Under the pieces are notes generated by a model that saw nothing but the letters and a program-made list of their open reading frames with translations, ran no database searches and had not been told where the DNA came from. The translations under genes were made by a program, and so were the position numbers. From the NCBI GenBank assembly GCA_026724425.1, contig JAIUCV010000001.1:17652556-17716555 (forward strand): 64,000 nucleotides of DNA, in the 5' to 3' direction. How positions within the stretch are numbered: the stretch's first letter is position 1; every line of letters begins with the position of its first letter. The stretch is from Erythrophleum ivorense (taxonomy: Eukaryota; Streptophyta; Magnoliopsida; Fabales; Fabaceae). Below are positions 1-11,905 of this stretch, one piece after another.

Positions 1-569
1 TCCTTCATTTGAGCTCATTTCAACTCATTTTTGAGAACTGTCTTTTTCGTCATAAAATTTAGTCCTGTGATTCATAAAATACCCTTTTTTTCAATTAATT
101 GAATTCAGAACAACCCCGAATGATTTGGTCAAAGTTTTGATCAACTAATGACCTAAATCGTATACCAGACGAGTTTTAACCATTCTAAGGGTTCTTATGG
201 TTTCTAGGGCCTCTAAGAACCCTAAGAAACTCAATTTTCTCATTTAAAGTTCCCTCCCTTGAGTTTTCAAAAAATTACTCAAAATTATGATTTTACCATT
301 ATATTATTCCTTAAATTCATTTAGTTATTTCGTCTCTAATTTTGGGCTATCTTTATGCTCTTACCCATATTTTAAAATATTCTAATTAACATTATAATAT
401 CAATTAATCTCAATTCACTTTACTCTAAGGTCTTCATTAATTAATCAATCGGTTTTGATTCCAATTTCTCGTAATTCATACTAGCTTTTGCTAGGCTCAT
501 GACCATTTGTAAGTAACTCATTTTACTCTTTAGGAATTATTTTGAATTTCTAAATTATAGGATATTACA
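1..569 (-). mobile_element. Family L LTR copy L1, 5' end portion only (cut by window edge)
   Basis: Reads on the minus strand as the first ~570 bp of a family L LTR and ends in GATATTACA (complement of TGTAATATC). The block around 60-260, with FAAAGTTTTGATCAAC-like and GGCCTCTAAGAACCC stretches, matches 4050-4250, 20150-20340 and 24140-24320 closely by eye. The rest lies outside the window, so its TSD cannot be tested; the 5 bp after it are TAAAC. Confidence 0.8.
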
Positions 570-1098
570 TAAACTCAGAACAACAATTGTTCAAGTATTG
601 ACAACCATTTTATACCTTATATAATAGTTGAATTCAAAGAGCTACTTTTAAAGCTTTCAAGTGACAACTCAAAACCCTAAAGGATAGTTTCTAAATTCCT
701 CTAAATACCTTAAGTAGGTGTAGAAAACACGTTTTAAACTAGCTCAAACCTCTAAATCTTTTATACTAATAATTTATACATTAATTTTACAATGCTAATT
801 ATTTAAAGGTCATATAATATCAAGGTACTCATTAATAATCATTTAAATATAATCACAAGTACCAACTCCATGATGTCTCAAATTATAAAATCAGTCCTTA
901 TAATCGGCAATACATGATGCAATGTGGTAATTATACAACACAATAAGCAATGCTAGCATACCCATTATACAAACCCAATTTAAATAAGACATTCAAACCT
1001 ATACATTACTAAACCACTATGATAGATTTTCATTAGCTTTTCCTTGCTACTAAAAGGTCCAATCTCTAAAAATGTTAACCCACAACTAGAGTGAGACA
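570..1098 (-). mobile_element. Old LTR H, leftmost visible segment; no gene
   Basis: AT-rich sequence without coding potential. It is continuous with 4498-4736 once L2 is removed, because L2 is flanked by AGACA on both sides (1094-1098 and 4493-4497). It belongs to the same disrupted host sequence (H) that reappears at 4498-4741, 8328-8367 and 26287-27619. Where H begins is unknown, and its membership in one LTR is inferred from the TSD chain. Confidence 0.5.
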
Positions 1099-4000
1099 TG
1101 TCACACCATACATAGCTAGCATTAATTTTACATCACAATTGCTCAAAAGAATTTATTTTCATAATTTAAGCACTTTACCATCATTAAAAGTCCAATTAAC
1201 TCATTATTAGCTAAAAGGACCATATGAGCTTATCATATTTATTTTCCATCCATAATACATGTGTTCAATCAGAAACATCCCAATTTGAAGCTCAAAACTT
1301 AGGTCCAAGCCATGCAACACGAAATGGCATCTCATTTAGCAATTTCCAAGAATTCCATAATCTAATATGAACTTTGAAGAATTATAATTAATTCTAAAAA
1401 AAATCAAAATCATGCAAATTATATCATTCTTGAAAGCTACAGATGTCCTCTAACTACTATAAAAATTTTAGATCAAAATAACTAGGTTTGATTCACAAAA
1501 ATTGATAGAACAATATATTAGGTCATTGATGCATCCTGCAACAGAACATAAACTTCAAAAATTCATATCTCCCTTTACATAGTTCTAAATGAGATGCTCT
1601 TAATGGCTATGGAAATTTTATGATGTATACTTTATGCTTATGAAATTTCATAAGTATTGGATTTCATTTGACTGATAGATGACATAGAAATGCAAACTAA
1701 CCATATAAACAATGACTAAGACAATTCTACATAATTTGGCCAACTTTGAAAATTCATAATAAATTCTCTAGAGTCCAAATTAGGTGCTCTTTAGCCCTAT
1801 AAAAATCTCTAGATGAGACCTATAATCATGCCAAATTTCATGCACAAAATCATCCATGTGATTAGTTTGTGGTTCAACTCAAGATTATGTCAATTTTGGA
1901 AATATAAAGAGGTCAAAATTGCTCCAAATGGTCTTCTAATCAATCTACAACCATTTGAGCACATCCAAAGCATCCTAAATGGTCCAAATCATCCTACATC
2001 TCAAATCACTATCCTAGTTGTTCTTACATACATGGACATCAAAGCATAAGGATGTCAAAAATATGTATAAGCATATATTTGGTTCAAAATCCATTCATAC
2101 ATGATATTTACATACTCTTATACATGTTCAAGTGCTTACATCTCATACACATCACTTAGATACAAAGTTTGACCTCAAAATACAAAATTTCCTATTCTAT
2201 TATCAAAGTCCTATACTTCAAGGTGCTTGGCTCCTAATTTTTGTTCCTTAAACTTTACCTAAACATGGTTAGATATAATATAGAGAAGAGTGAGATTCAA
2301 AGAATCCCAATAGCTCTTTACCCTTTCAAACATACATATATGATGCATTTAAATGTTAAAGAATGCAAGAATGTCATAAAAAATTCTAATAAGCATACAT
2401 GAGCATATTTCCATATTACATAGACTCATACAAACTAAACATAAGCTTTAAAAGATATTGGTCTAGCCTCACCCAATTTCTTTGGGACTTTTGGATTTGC
2501 CTCACTCACTTTTAGGGACTTTTGACTTAGCCTCACTCTTTCTTGAGACTTTTGGCTTTGTCTCACCTATTCATAAGGACTTTTGGCTTTTCCTCACCTA
2601 TTCTAAAGGACTTTTTATGCAACCATATTCATTCCAGCCACTTTGCATTCAAAAATATATTTTAAGAGCATAATAGTACTATAACATGTAATCAATGACC
2701 ATGAACTTATCTTATGGTTCAAACATATACACTAGCATCCAATGACACTCAAACATCCAAGGAATATATGCAAGAAAGGTTAGAGAGCTACCTTAAATCA
2801 AGTAGCACACTTTTCCCCTTGGGTTTCTCCTTCTCCTTCTTTGCCACACATATACAACTAGGGGGATCTTGATTTACTTGGCCTAAACACATCAAATAAG
2901 ACACAATTCAATCATTGGAACTAATTCTAGCTTCACATAAACTCTATACAAGCTTACTTGATGTTATGACATCAATATGGTTCCATACATGGCATAATGA
3001 AGCAACCCTTAGAATTCATGACCTTGGTTCTAAATTCTCATTCAATCTAGGTCATATAACTCCATTTAAACTCATTAGAGTCATCTCCAAATTAATTCAA
3101 GGAGCTTAAGCTCAAGTTGTTTCTTTATGTCTTAAAATGGAGCCTAAACTTCCATCTTATAAATCATGGCTTCTAAATTTAAACTAATGGTTTCTTTAGT
3201 GTTTACTAATCATATCTAGGCCATTCCTATTCTTAGAATTAATTAAAACTCTCCCTAGGTGCTTGAAGCATGCTTGGTCGAGACATATACAAGGAAATAG
3301 ACCTATGGAGTTGTATTGATTTTTTTTTAAGGGATTGACACCTGTGAAGCTTCCTAGATGTCTTATGATCTCTTACATACTCATACATAAGTTAGACTAT
3401 CCTTAGAAAGCTTCAAGAATGGCTAGGTGCAACAAAATCCCTAGGTAGAACAACTTGAATTCTAAGGCTTCCCTTTTAGTTCCAATTGCTTATTCCTACT
3501 TCTCATGCCTTAAAATCCTCATTCCTACCTTACTATGACCTGAATTCTTCCCCTCCTAAGTGAGCCTAGGTCTAGCCTAATTAACACCCAAGAAGAACAA
3601 GCAAGGAGATGCAAGAAAGGCCATGGTTCTCACCTTATTTTCTAGCTTTTTCAAAGTGCTTTCCAAAGCTCCCAAGCTCTCCTTCAAACTCTCCCTTCTT
3701 CTTGTTGAACCAAACATAGAATAGCCCTAATTCATTCATCAAAACCATAGGCAAAGAGAGGAGAAAGAGGAGGACAAATTTAGTAAAGGAAGTAGCATGA
3801 AAAAAATGATAATTTCCTCACTCTTTTGCTTAGCTTTTCTTCCTCCCTTGCTCTCCCTCTTGTGCATCTCTTGGAGCTAACTTAGGCTCATTTTCAAACC
3901 AACAAAATGTTGATTTAGAAATAAGAAGGAGGTGGGACATGGTTTATAAGATGAATGGCTAAGTTATAACTTTTTCAAAATTTCAATTTTATCCTTTTTC

Positions 4001-4492
4001 TTGACTCTTTCTATTTGGTCTCACTTTAACTCTTTTTTGAGAATTGTCTTTTCCATCATAGAATTAGGTTCTTTAATTCATAAAATATCTTTGGTTTCAC
4101 CCAAATTGGATTTAAAACCTTTTCAAACAAATCAGTCAAAGTTTTGATTAATAGATGCTCTAAATTGGATACTTGAGGGGTTTTAACTATTCTAAGAGTT
4201 CCTATGGTTTTTAGGGCCTCTGAGAACTCTGAGAAATTTAAATTTTCCATTTAAAGATCCCTCCTTTGTGTTTTCTAAAAAGTGTCCAAAATTATAAAAA
4301 TGTCACTGATTTTTGTTTAATTTTATTTAGCTACTCTGGCTCTAGTTTTTGGGTGTCTTTAACCTTGTATCATCATTTTCAACTTTCTAGATTATTATCC
4401 TAATTTCATTTAGCCTCAAATCTTTCTATTTAGGGGACCTTTTTTGATAATTCCCTTAGTTTAGGGTTTTTTAAAAATAAACGGGTATTACA
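1099..4492 (-). mobile_element. Solo LTR L2 of family L, complete, TSD AGACA
   Basis: Minus-strand family L LTR of 3394 bp. The left end reads TGTCACACCATACATAGC, aligning with TGTAACACCATA of other copies; the right end is GGGTATTACA. A perfect 5-bp duplication AGACA lies at 1094-1098 and 4493-4497. Inside are the ~31-bp repeat array (about 2466-2610) and the palindrome GATTC-AAA-GAATC (2294-2306). There is no interior, primer site or polypurine tract, so it is read as a solo LTR. Frames such as 1813-2049 and 2482-2673 are chance frames; the second is a translation of the 31-bp array. Confidence 0.9.
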
Positions 4493-4497
4493 AGACA

Positions 4498-4741
4498 TAC
4501 AATCTTAATAACAAGAGGTAAATTCCATATATATGTACGGATTAATCAATATAATGCATTTACACATAAAAGCATACCAAAGACATTAATATTTTTGGCA
4601 AATGAATTAGTTGGATTATCGGTGATTACTATCCCATACTAGTAATCACATACAATATGTTAATGGCCAATAACAAAGGGAAAGGCCGATCCATAGTGTC
4701 AGCTCCTTATCAAGCACGCTTATGGCTTGGTGCATTCATGA
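4498..4741 (-). mobile_element. Old LTR H, second segment
   Basis: A 244-bp fragment of host sequence between L2 and L3. It contains AATGGCCAATAACA, resembling ATTGGCCAATAACA in LTR G at about 44655, so H and G may be related Ty3/Gypsy LTRs. The last five bases, CATGA, are the left TSD of L3. No gene. Confidence 0.5.
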
Positions 4742-7700
4742 TGTAATATCCAGTTCTCTGAAAACGAGAGAAAATGCAAGAAATATAACATATGATTTCT
4801 CTGTGAATGAACAAAATTCACTGGATACAAAAGCAAGTTCCCTGAAATGACTTAGTTAAGGTCCCAAAAAATTTGAAAAGCTTTTTAGACGCCTAAAAAT
4901 GAGAATCCCAAGCTCAAACAGAAAGAAAAATGAAGCTAGAATAAAGGAACAAAATGTAACGAAAGGTTGACAAAATGTAAGGACATTTTCGTCATTTTGA
5001 GCAAATTTTAGAATTCACATAGGATGACTTTTTAAATGAAAGTTTTAAGTTCTCTAGGGTTCTTAGGGGCACTGAAAACCATAGGAAGCCCTGAGACAAC
5101 TAAAGCCCCTCCGATTGATATTTTTCAACGTCAATGCACCCAAACTTTGACTGATTCTTCAGGAAGATTTTAGCTCCGATTTGAGTGATTCCAAAGGAAT
5201 TTTACTAAATTGAGAATCCAAATTTTAGAATAAAAAAGATGGTTCTAAAAAAAGAGCTAAAACGAATTAGAAATGAAAATACCAAGAACGAAGGGCAAAA
5301 TAGGAAGTTTTGAAAAGTCCTTCTTCAATCCCTTATATATATGAGGTACCCTTCTTCTCCCCTCATTTAGGTCGACCAAATTCTGCCCTAAAACCAGATA
5401 ACAAAGCTAGCTCCTAGGTGTACCAAGAGAAGAAGCTTTGGAGGAAGAAAAGGCAAGGAAAAGGTAAGAATTTCTTAGTTTCTCTTTAGCAAATCCATCC
5501 TCCTCCATTTTCCTTTCTTTCCCATAGAATTTTTTATGTATTTGGGACTATTTTGAGGTCAGACTAATGAGGAAAAATTCAGATTTGAAGAGAGGAGGGC
5601 AAAGAAAGTGAGAAACAAGCAAGAAAACAAGGAAAAATAAAGTAAAATCTTCATCCTATGGTAGCTATTCCTCCCCCCTCCTTCTCCCTATTTCACCCTA
5701 CATATGTAGCTACAAGAGGGCTTGAATTTTGAGTAGAGCTAAGGGTGAATTCTATGAATTTAAGGAAGGAGAGTAAGAATGTGCAAAGAAATCTAAAAAA
5801 AGGCCATTGATTTTTAAAGTGGCAAACCTAGGGTTTCATGGGTTCCCTTGAAAATTTGGTTTGATGTAATTATTCCTAGGCCTAAATGAATGTTTAAATG
5901 AGTTCCTAATATCCCTAGGAGTCTCCCCATATGCATCTTCCATGTAGAAACCAAAGCAAACTTTCATGAAGGCTAAATGGTACATAGTCTCAGCCAAAAG
6001 GGGTCGAGACACCTAGGGAGAGTTTTAAATTCTTTCAAGCCCATTTTTGAGTCATATATGATGAATGAAAATGAGGAAAAACCTTGGAAAAAATTTAGGA
6101 GGCCTAGAGAATGAATTGGTGTCTTAGGTTTCATAATATGACCTAAAGAAATAATATGTAGTTAGGCTCTTTATTTTAATTGTGTGATGACTCCAAGAGG
6201 CTTAAAAAGAGTCAATAATCATATATGAAAGGAAAGAATGGAGTCTAGAACTCATTTGATGAATGTTGCTTCATTAAGTGCATTCTTTAAACCATAAAGG
6301 GATTAATAGACCAAGTTAGTATTTAAGAAAGATGTATGGCCTTAGAACTAACTCCATGAACTAATTAGCTTCCATATAATGTGTCTAGGCCAAGAGAAAT
6401 GATCTCCACCTTCTTGGGTGTGTGAGGTTAAGGGAGAGGACCCAAGGCTCAAGGAAAAAGTATGTAAATACAAGTAAGATAGCTCACTCCTCCTTCTCTC
6501 ATGCATGAATGTATGCTTTGCTTGTCTTTAAATGTGTGTATGTGGATTTTAAACCATGAAAAATGTTCTAGCATGAGCTCTTACTCCATGGTACCATGAT
6601 GATGCATTATGTTTCTAAATGATGTTTATGATGCTTACTTTGGTTCGCTTGAGTGTGGTGAAGCCAAGAACCCTTAGAATTGGTTGAGACAAAGTAAAGA
6701 GTCTCCCAAAAGTAAGGTTGACTCCTAAGAGTAAAGTTAAGTCAAAAACCTCTTAAAGAATGGGTAAGGCAAGTCCAAAATCCACAAGTAAATAGGTGAG
6801 GCTAATCCACTTACTTGGCAAACCTATGTGTGCTATGTATAACTAGCTCAAATGTTAAAAATGTCTCTTGAATGATTACACATGTCAATATGCCCGTGCA
6901 TGCATTTGTAAGACTTGTTTTGCATCTTTTATGTGTGATTAAAAGGGAGATGAGCTATTGGGATTTTTTGAATCTCATTTCCTCCTCTGCAATGTTCTAA
7001 CATGTTAGGTAGACCAAGAGGACAAGAAAATGGGAACCAACCACTTGAGAGATGAGAATGTGACATCAAAGTGTATAGATTTTATTTCTTTAAGGCCATA
7101 TGAGTGGCAAATGTTGTAACCCATTGTTGTATATGTCCTATGATGTTATGAACATGTATAATTATGTTAATGTATCATGTATAAATGAGATTTAAGGTTA
7201 TATGTATGAAAATGTACATCTTGGGTAGTCCACACAAGTCATATTCATGCTTTTAAACTTGCCCAAGAGGTGCCAAACATCAAGGAAAGTTATTTGGACA
7301 CAATTGGTATCTAATTTGGAGTAAAATTGACCATATTGGAGAGCTATATCACTTTTTATCCAAATGAGTTCTTCTTGATCTGAGATTTGGCATATATTTA
7401 GAGCTTGTTAAGAGTTTTTTGGGAAGGTAAAGTAGAGAATTTTTAGAGACCTATGGAATAGTTGATGAATTTTCAAAGTTGGAATATTTTCTAATTTTGG
7501 TTCTAGGTACTGTTCACACTAGTTTGAAATTAAATTCTATTACTCATAGGGCAAATGATGTTCAATTGCCATGAAATTTTATAGAAAGAAACTAGAACTC
7601 CTAGTGACTTGTGCCAACTAGAAGTACCCCATTTGAATGTCTAGAGAGAGAGATATGAATGTTTGAAGTTTCTATCCAGTATCAGGCGTCCAAATTGACC

Positions 7701-8322
7701 TAGGTTACTATTTGATTAGTTTTTGAGTCCTAGACGTGCCTAAATGGGTCTAAAGTTATTTTTTCCTTCTAGCTAACATTAGTAGCTTTCTAGATTGGTA
7801 TCATTTGTATGAATTGAATTTTTTTGGAATTAGTTAGACATTTTTTAAATTCATAGCAGAAATCTGTATCAGTACCAATAGCCAGTCGGACCTTTGTACC
7901 TTTTCGAATATCAAACGTCTTTTGTGTGATGTTTCATAGCCTAAACATATTTTTAACATAAAATAGACATCTGTACCTTTCCAAAATGTAAAGAATGTAT
8001 GATTTTAATTTTTTTAGAATTAGTTATGGTTTTCCAAAGTTTCTGACAGAAAGAGGGAAATTCTAGCCAAGGCTATATTATAAAATTTTATGTATTCCTT
8101 TGATTTGCATGAGCTCTAGGCTACTTTTGGTGATGGATTTGAGTTGTATCTATGTAATTAAATGTAAGAATGTGATACATGAGCTCACATGGCCCACAGG
8201 ACTCTGAAGGCAAAGTGCAGGTACATTCATTGTTCTCATGCCACCTTTCTTGTTTCATTATGAAATGCATAGAATAAAACTTTGAAATGGCATGAGGCAA
8301 GCTAGATAAATATGGTGTTACA
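4742..8322 (+). mobile_element. Solo LTR L3 of family L, complete, TSD CATGA
   Basis: Plus-strand family L LTR of 3581 bp starting TGTAATATCC and ending ATGGTGTTACA, with perfect TSD CATGA at 4737-4741 and 8323-8327. A TATA-like run lies at 5334-5342, followed about 120 bp later by AAGGTAAG (about 5461), which looks like a 5' splice donor. The ~31-bp array is at about 6652-6815. The palindrome at 6962-6974 has a decayed left arm (GATTT). No coding sequence. Confidence 0.9.
5334..5342 (+). promoter_or_regulatory. Putative LTR TATA box in L3
   Basis: TATATATAT about 590 bp into the LTR, preceding a pyrimidine-rich stretch (CCCTTCTTCTCC) that could hold a transcription start. Equivalent TATA-like runs lie at the same place in L4, L9 and L11. 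Placement suggests a U3 of about 0.6 kb and a very long R-U5. No transcript evidence. Confidence 0.45.
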
Positions 8323-8327
8323 CATGA

Positions 8328-8367
8328 GCCAGCTCCCTATCGAGTACAAACCACAACTCCACCAAGG
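8328..8367 (-). mobile_element. Old LTR H, third segment (40 bp)
   Basis: Short spacer between L3 and L4, ending in CAAGG, the left TSD of L4. It continues at 26287 once L4 is removed. Confidence 0.5.
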
Positions 8368-8895
8368 TGTAACATTTGGTCCTTCATAAACAACGAAAAT
8401 AAGTCAATTATAAAAGGAAGTCCCCTAAATAGAAAGATTTGAGACCAAATAAAATTAAGACAAAATTTTAAATAATGAAAAATGAAGATCTAAGGCTTAA
8501 AACGCCCAAAAACTAGAGTCAGAGTAGTTCAATAAAATTGCCAAAAACACAGTAGCATTTTCGTAATTTTAGGCACTTATTAGAAAACTCAAAGGAAAAA
8601 TGAGTTTCCTAGGGCTTTCAGAAGCCCTAAAAGCCATAAGAACTCCCAAAACAGTTAAAAACCCTCCAGTTTATGTTTTAGAATATCAGTTAACCTAAAC
8701 TTTGACTAGTTCATTTGAGAAGATTTTAAATCTAATTTGGGTGAAATCAAAAGTATTTTATAAATTGGAGAACCTAAATTTTATAATAGAAAAGATAGTT
8801 TTTCAAAATGTAGTTAAAATGAGCTTAAAACGAAAAAACCAAGAAAATGGGACATAAATGATATTTTAAAAAAGGAATTTCTAATAAACCTCCCT

Positions 8896-8903
8896 TATAT
8901 ATC
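8896..8903 (+). promoter_or_regulatory. Putative LTR TATA box in L4, at the L5 insertion point
   Basis: TATATATC in the same position as the TATA-like run of L3. L5 integrated immediately after it (L5 begins at 8905), so L4 would have lost the link between this box and its downstream leader. Confidence 0.4.
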
Positions 8904-11900
8904 ATGTAATACCATATTATTTCTAACATTAATCCCTCTTTTGCAAATGAGGATATGCACTTTGTTAAGGAAATCTCAAGAAAATTCATTAAAATAATGA
9001 ATTAAATTGTGTTGCGTAGCAGATAAATCTTTCATTTCATATCTTCGAGACCCCATGAACTCATCAACAACATCCTTTAATTATTTTCCATACATATAAA
9101 TCATAACATTCTCAAAAATTGCCACAAACAATGGATCAAGGGTCAAAATTCCCAAAATTCCTTCATTTTCCACAGCTGTATAGTGGCAGATTTCAAGAAT
9201 ATTTGAAAAGCCATTATTAAATGTAGAAAAATAAAAATCCCATAAACCATAGCTTTTTGGAAATCTCTGGATGTTAACTTCACAATAAAAATAATTTCAG
9301 GACATGATTCTAGCCTTTGGATCACGTTTGACAATGAAATGCTACAAAGGTTTGGCTGTCCCTGGTACTGATACAGTTTGCTGTCATAAATTTCAAAAAT
9401 ATCTAATTAATTCCATAAAAATCTAATTCATGAAAATGATACCAATCTAGAAAGCTACAGATGTTAGCTAGAGGAAAAAAATAACTCTAAACCAGTCTAG
9501 GCATGTTTAGGCCTCAAAAACTAATCAAACAATGACATAGGTTTGACTGGAAGCCTAATACTGGATAGCAACTTTAAAAATTTATATCTCCCTCTTTAGA
9601 CATCAAAATGAGGTGTTTCTAATTGGCACAAGTCATGGAAAGGTCTTGTTTCTCCATGTAAAATTTTGTGACAATTGGACATCATTTGCCTTATGAGTAA
9701 TAGAGTTTCATTTCGGACCATAGCTACAGTAACAGTGACCAAATCAGAAAAATTTTTTAACTTCAAAAATTTAAAAAATATTCTATAGACCTCCAAAAAT
9801 TTTGTACCTTAGCTTTCCAAAAATCTCTCAATAAGCTCTAAATGCATGTCAAATCTTAGATCAAGAAAAGCTCATTTGGGTAAAAAGTGATATAGCCTCA
9901 CAAAATGGTTACTTTTGCTCCATATGAGGTACCAACTTGGTTCAATTGGCTTTATTTAGTGTTTGGCACCCCTTGGATAAGTTTTAAAGCATAAATATGA
10001 CTTGTATAAACTGTCCAAATAGTTCCAAACACCATGCATCTCAATTTGGTCATCCCACATTCAAAAATGCATACATTCAAGTGTGCACCCAAGTGCTCAA
10101 TTTCCATATTTCCATTGTCTTGGCACCATACAAGATTCATACATCATTCATATATAATATTACATTTGTTTAATGGTTTACAACTCAAAAATATCATGTA
10201 CATATCCACTTTGACATTCCATTACAAGTAAGGTTACATGATAACAAAATGCAACTTCTCATGGTGCTTAACTTGCTTTCCTTGCCTCTTGAATATCATT
10301 TAGGCATTTCAAGATAGTGGAGGGAAGGGGAGTGAGATTCCTAGAATCTTAATAGCTCACACACCTATTCACATACGCATTCAAGGTATATGCACATCAA
10401 AGCATATGTATGGAAGGTCTAACAACCATAAAGTATGCAAGGTCACAACTTTCATGCCACTTATTCACATTCAAGCCAAGAACATGCTTTAGGGACTTTT
10501 GGTCTTATCTCACCCTATTTCTAGGACTTTTAGATTTTTCTCACTCTTGGCCTAGGGACTTTTGACATGACCTCACCCTTCCAAGGGACTTTTGGCCTTG
10601 TCTCACCTATGCCGTGAGACTTTTGGCATCTCCTCACCTTTATCAAGGGATTTTTGGCATCACCTCACCCTTATGAGTCATTTCCATAACCAAGGCCATT
10701 CAAGGAAACACATTGGTACCAATGTAATGTCAAGGCATCAAGTGGCATGTCATTAGTTACAAGAACACACACAAGCATACAATGACATATATATGCACAC
10801 AAGAATGCAAGGAGAATGAAGTGGAGAGCTACCTTGAATTTTGCAAGCCTTCATTTGTCTTATTCCTCCCTCTTTTTGGCCTCACAAGTGCACCTAGGTG
10901 GATTGGTGTTCTCTTGGCCTAAACACCATAAACAATAAATAATCATACACTTGAAGTAAGCCAAGATACAAAAGATACTCTTAAACACACACTTAGTTCC
11001 ATAAGTGGCATAATAGTTCCATAATTGGCCTATTGAAGCAACTTTTACATTTCAAGTCCTAGGCTCTATTCTCTTGTTATTTTTAGATTTCTTGGACTCA
11101 TTTAAGGTCCTTGGGGCCCTCACACATTCACTTGCACAATTGGAAACCCAAGTTACTTCATAAGGCACCATTATGGACATCATTACTTCATCTCTCATTC
11201 TATGGCTCCTAAATTTTTCTCGATGGTTTCTCTCATCTTCTAACATCATATAAAGTCCCAAACCAAGACTAAAACCAATTAAAACACTCCCTAGCTCTAT
11301 GGACTAGCCTAGGTTGAGACAAGCACACTAAAAAGAGTTCTTAGAGTTTCAAAATTTTCCTTGATGGAGGAGACACTTGGGAAGGTTTCTAAGAGTCTTA
11401 GGAGCTCAAGGAAACATTTAAATAACCAAGGAAATATTCACACAAAATCAGATTTTACAAAACCCTAGAGAGGCCTACACTTTTCTATCTTATTTTCTAT
11501 TAGTTTTCCTTGGAATTTCTTGCCATATTCCATCTCCCCATGGCCTAAAACCCTTGTTTCTCTCTTGTTTTTGGATAGAACTCCTTCCCCTCTAATGGTT
11601 CTGTACAAGGCCGAAAATGACACAAGGGAGAGCAACAAAGAAGAAACACCAAGAATGGGAAATTACCTTGGATTCTCACTTAGTTTCAAACTTCTTCTCC
11701 TTAGTTCTCTTCTTTTCAAGTAATTCGAACTCTCCCCTTGTGTGCTAGACCAAAAACAACACCAATCATCTCAAGAAAATCATAAGAAAAGAGGAGGAGA
11801 AGAGAGGAACAAGATTGGAGGAAGATGGAACATGAAATTCCTTAGATTTCCTTACCTTTTCCTTTTCTTTTTCTCCTCCTTTTCTTCCCCTTCTTGTGCA

Positions 11901-11905
11901 CCTAA

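Noticed and set aside
2294..2306. Heat-shock element reading of GATTC-N3-GAATC
   Set aside because: A heat-shock element needs TTC and GAA two bases apart. Here they are three apart and the centre varies.
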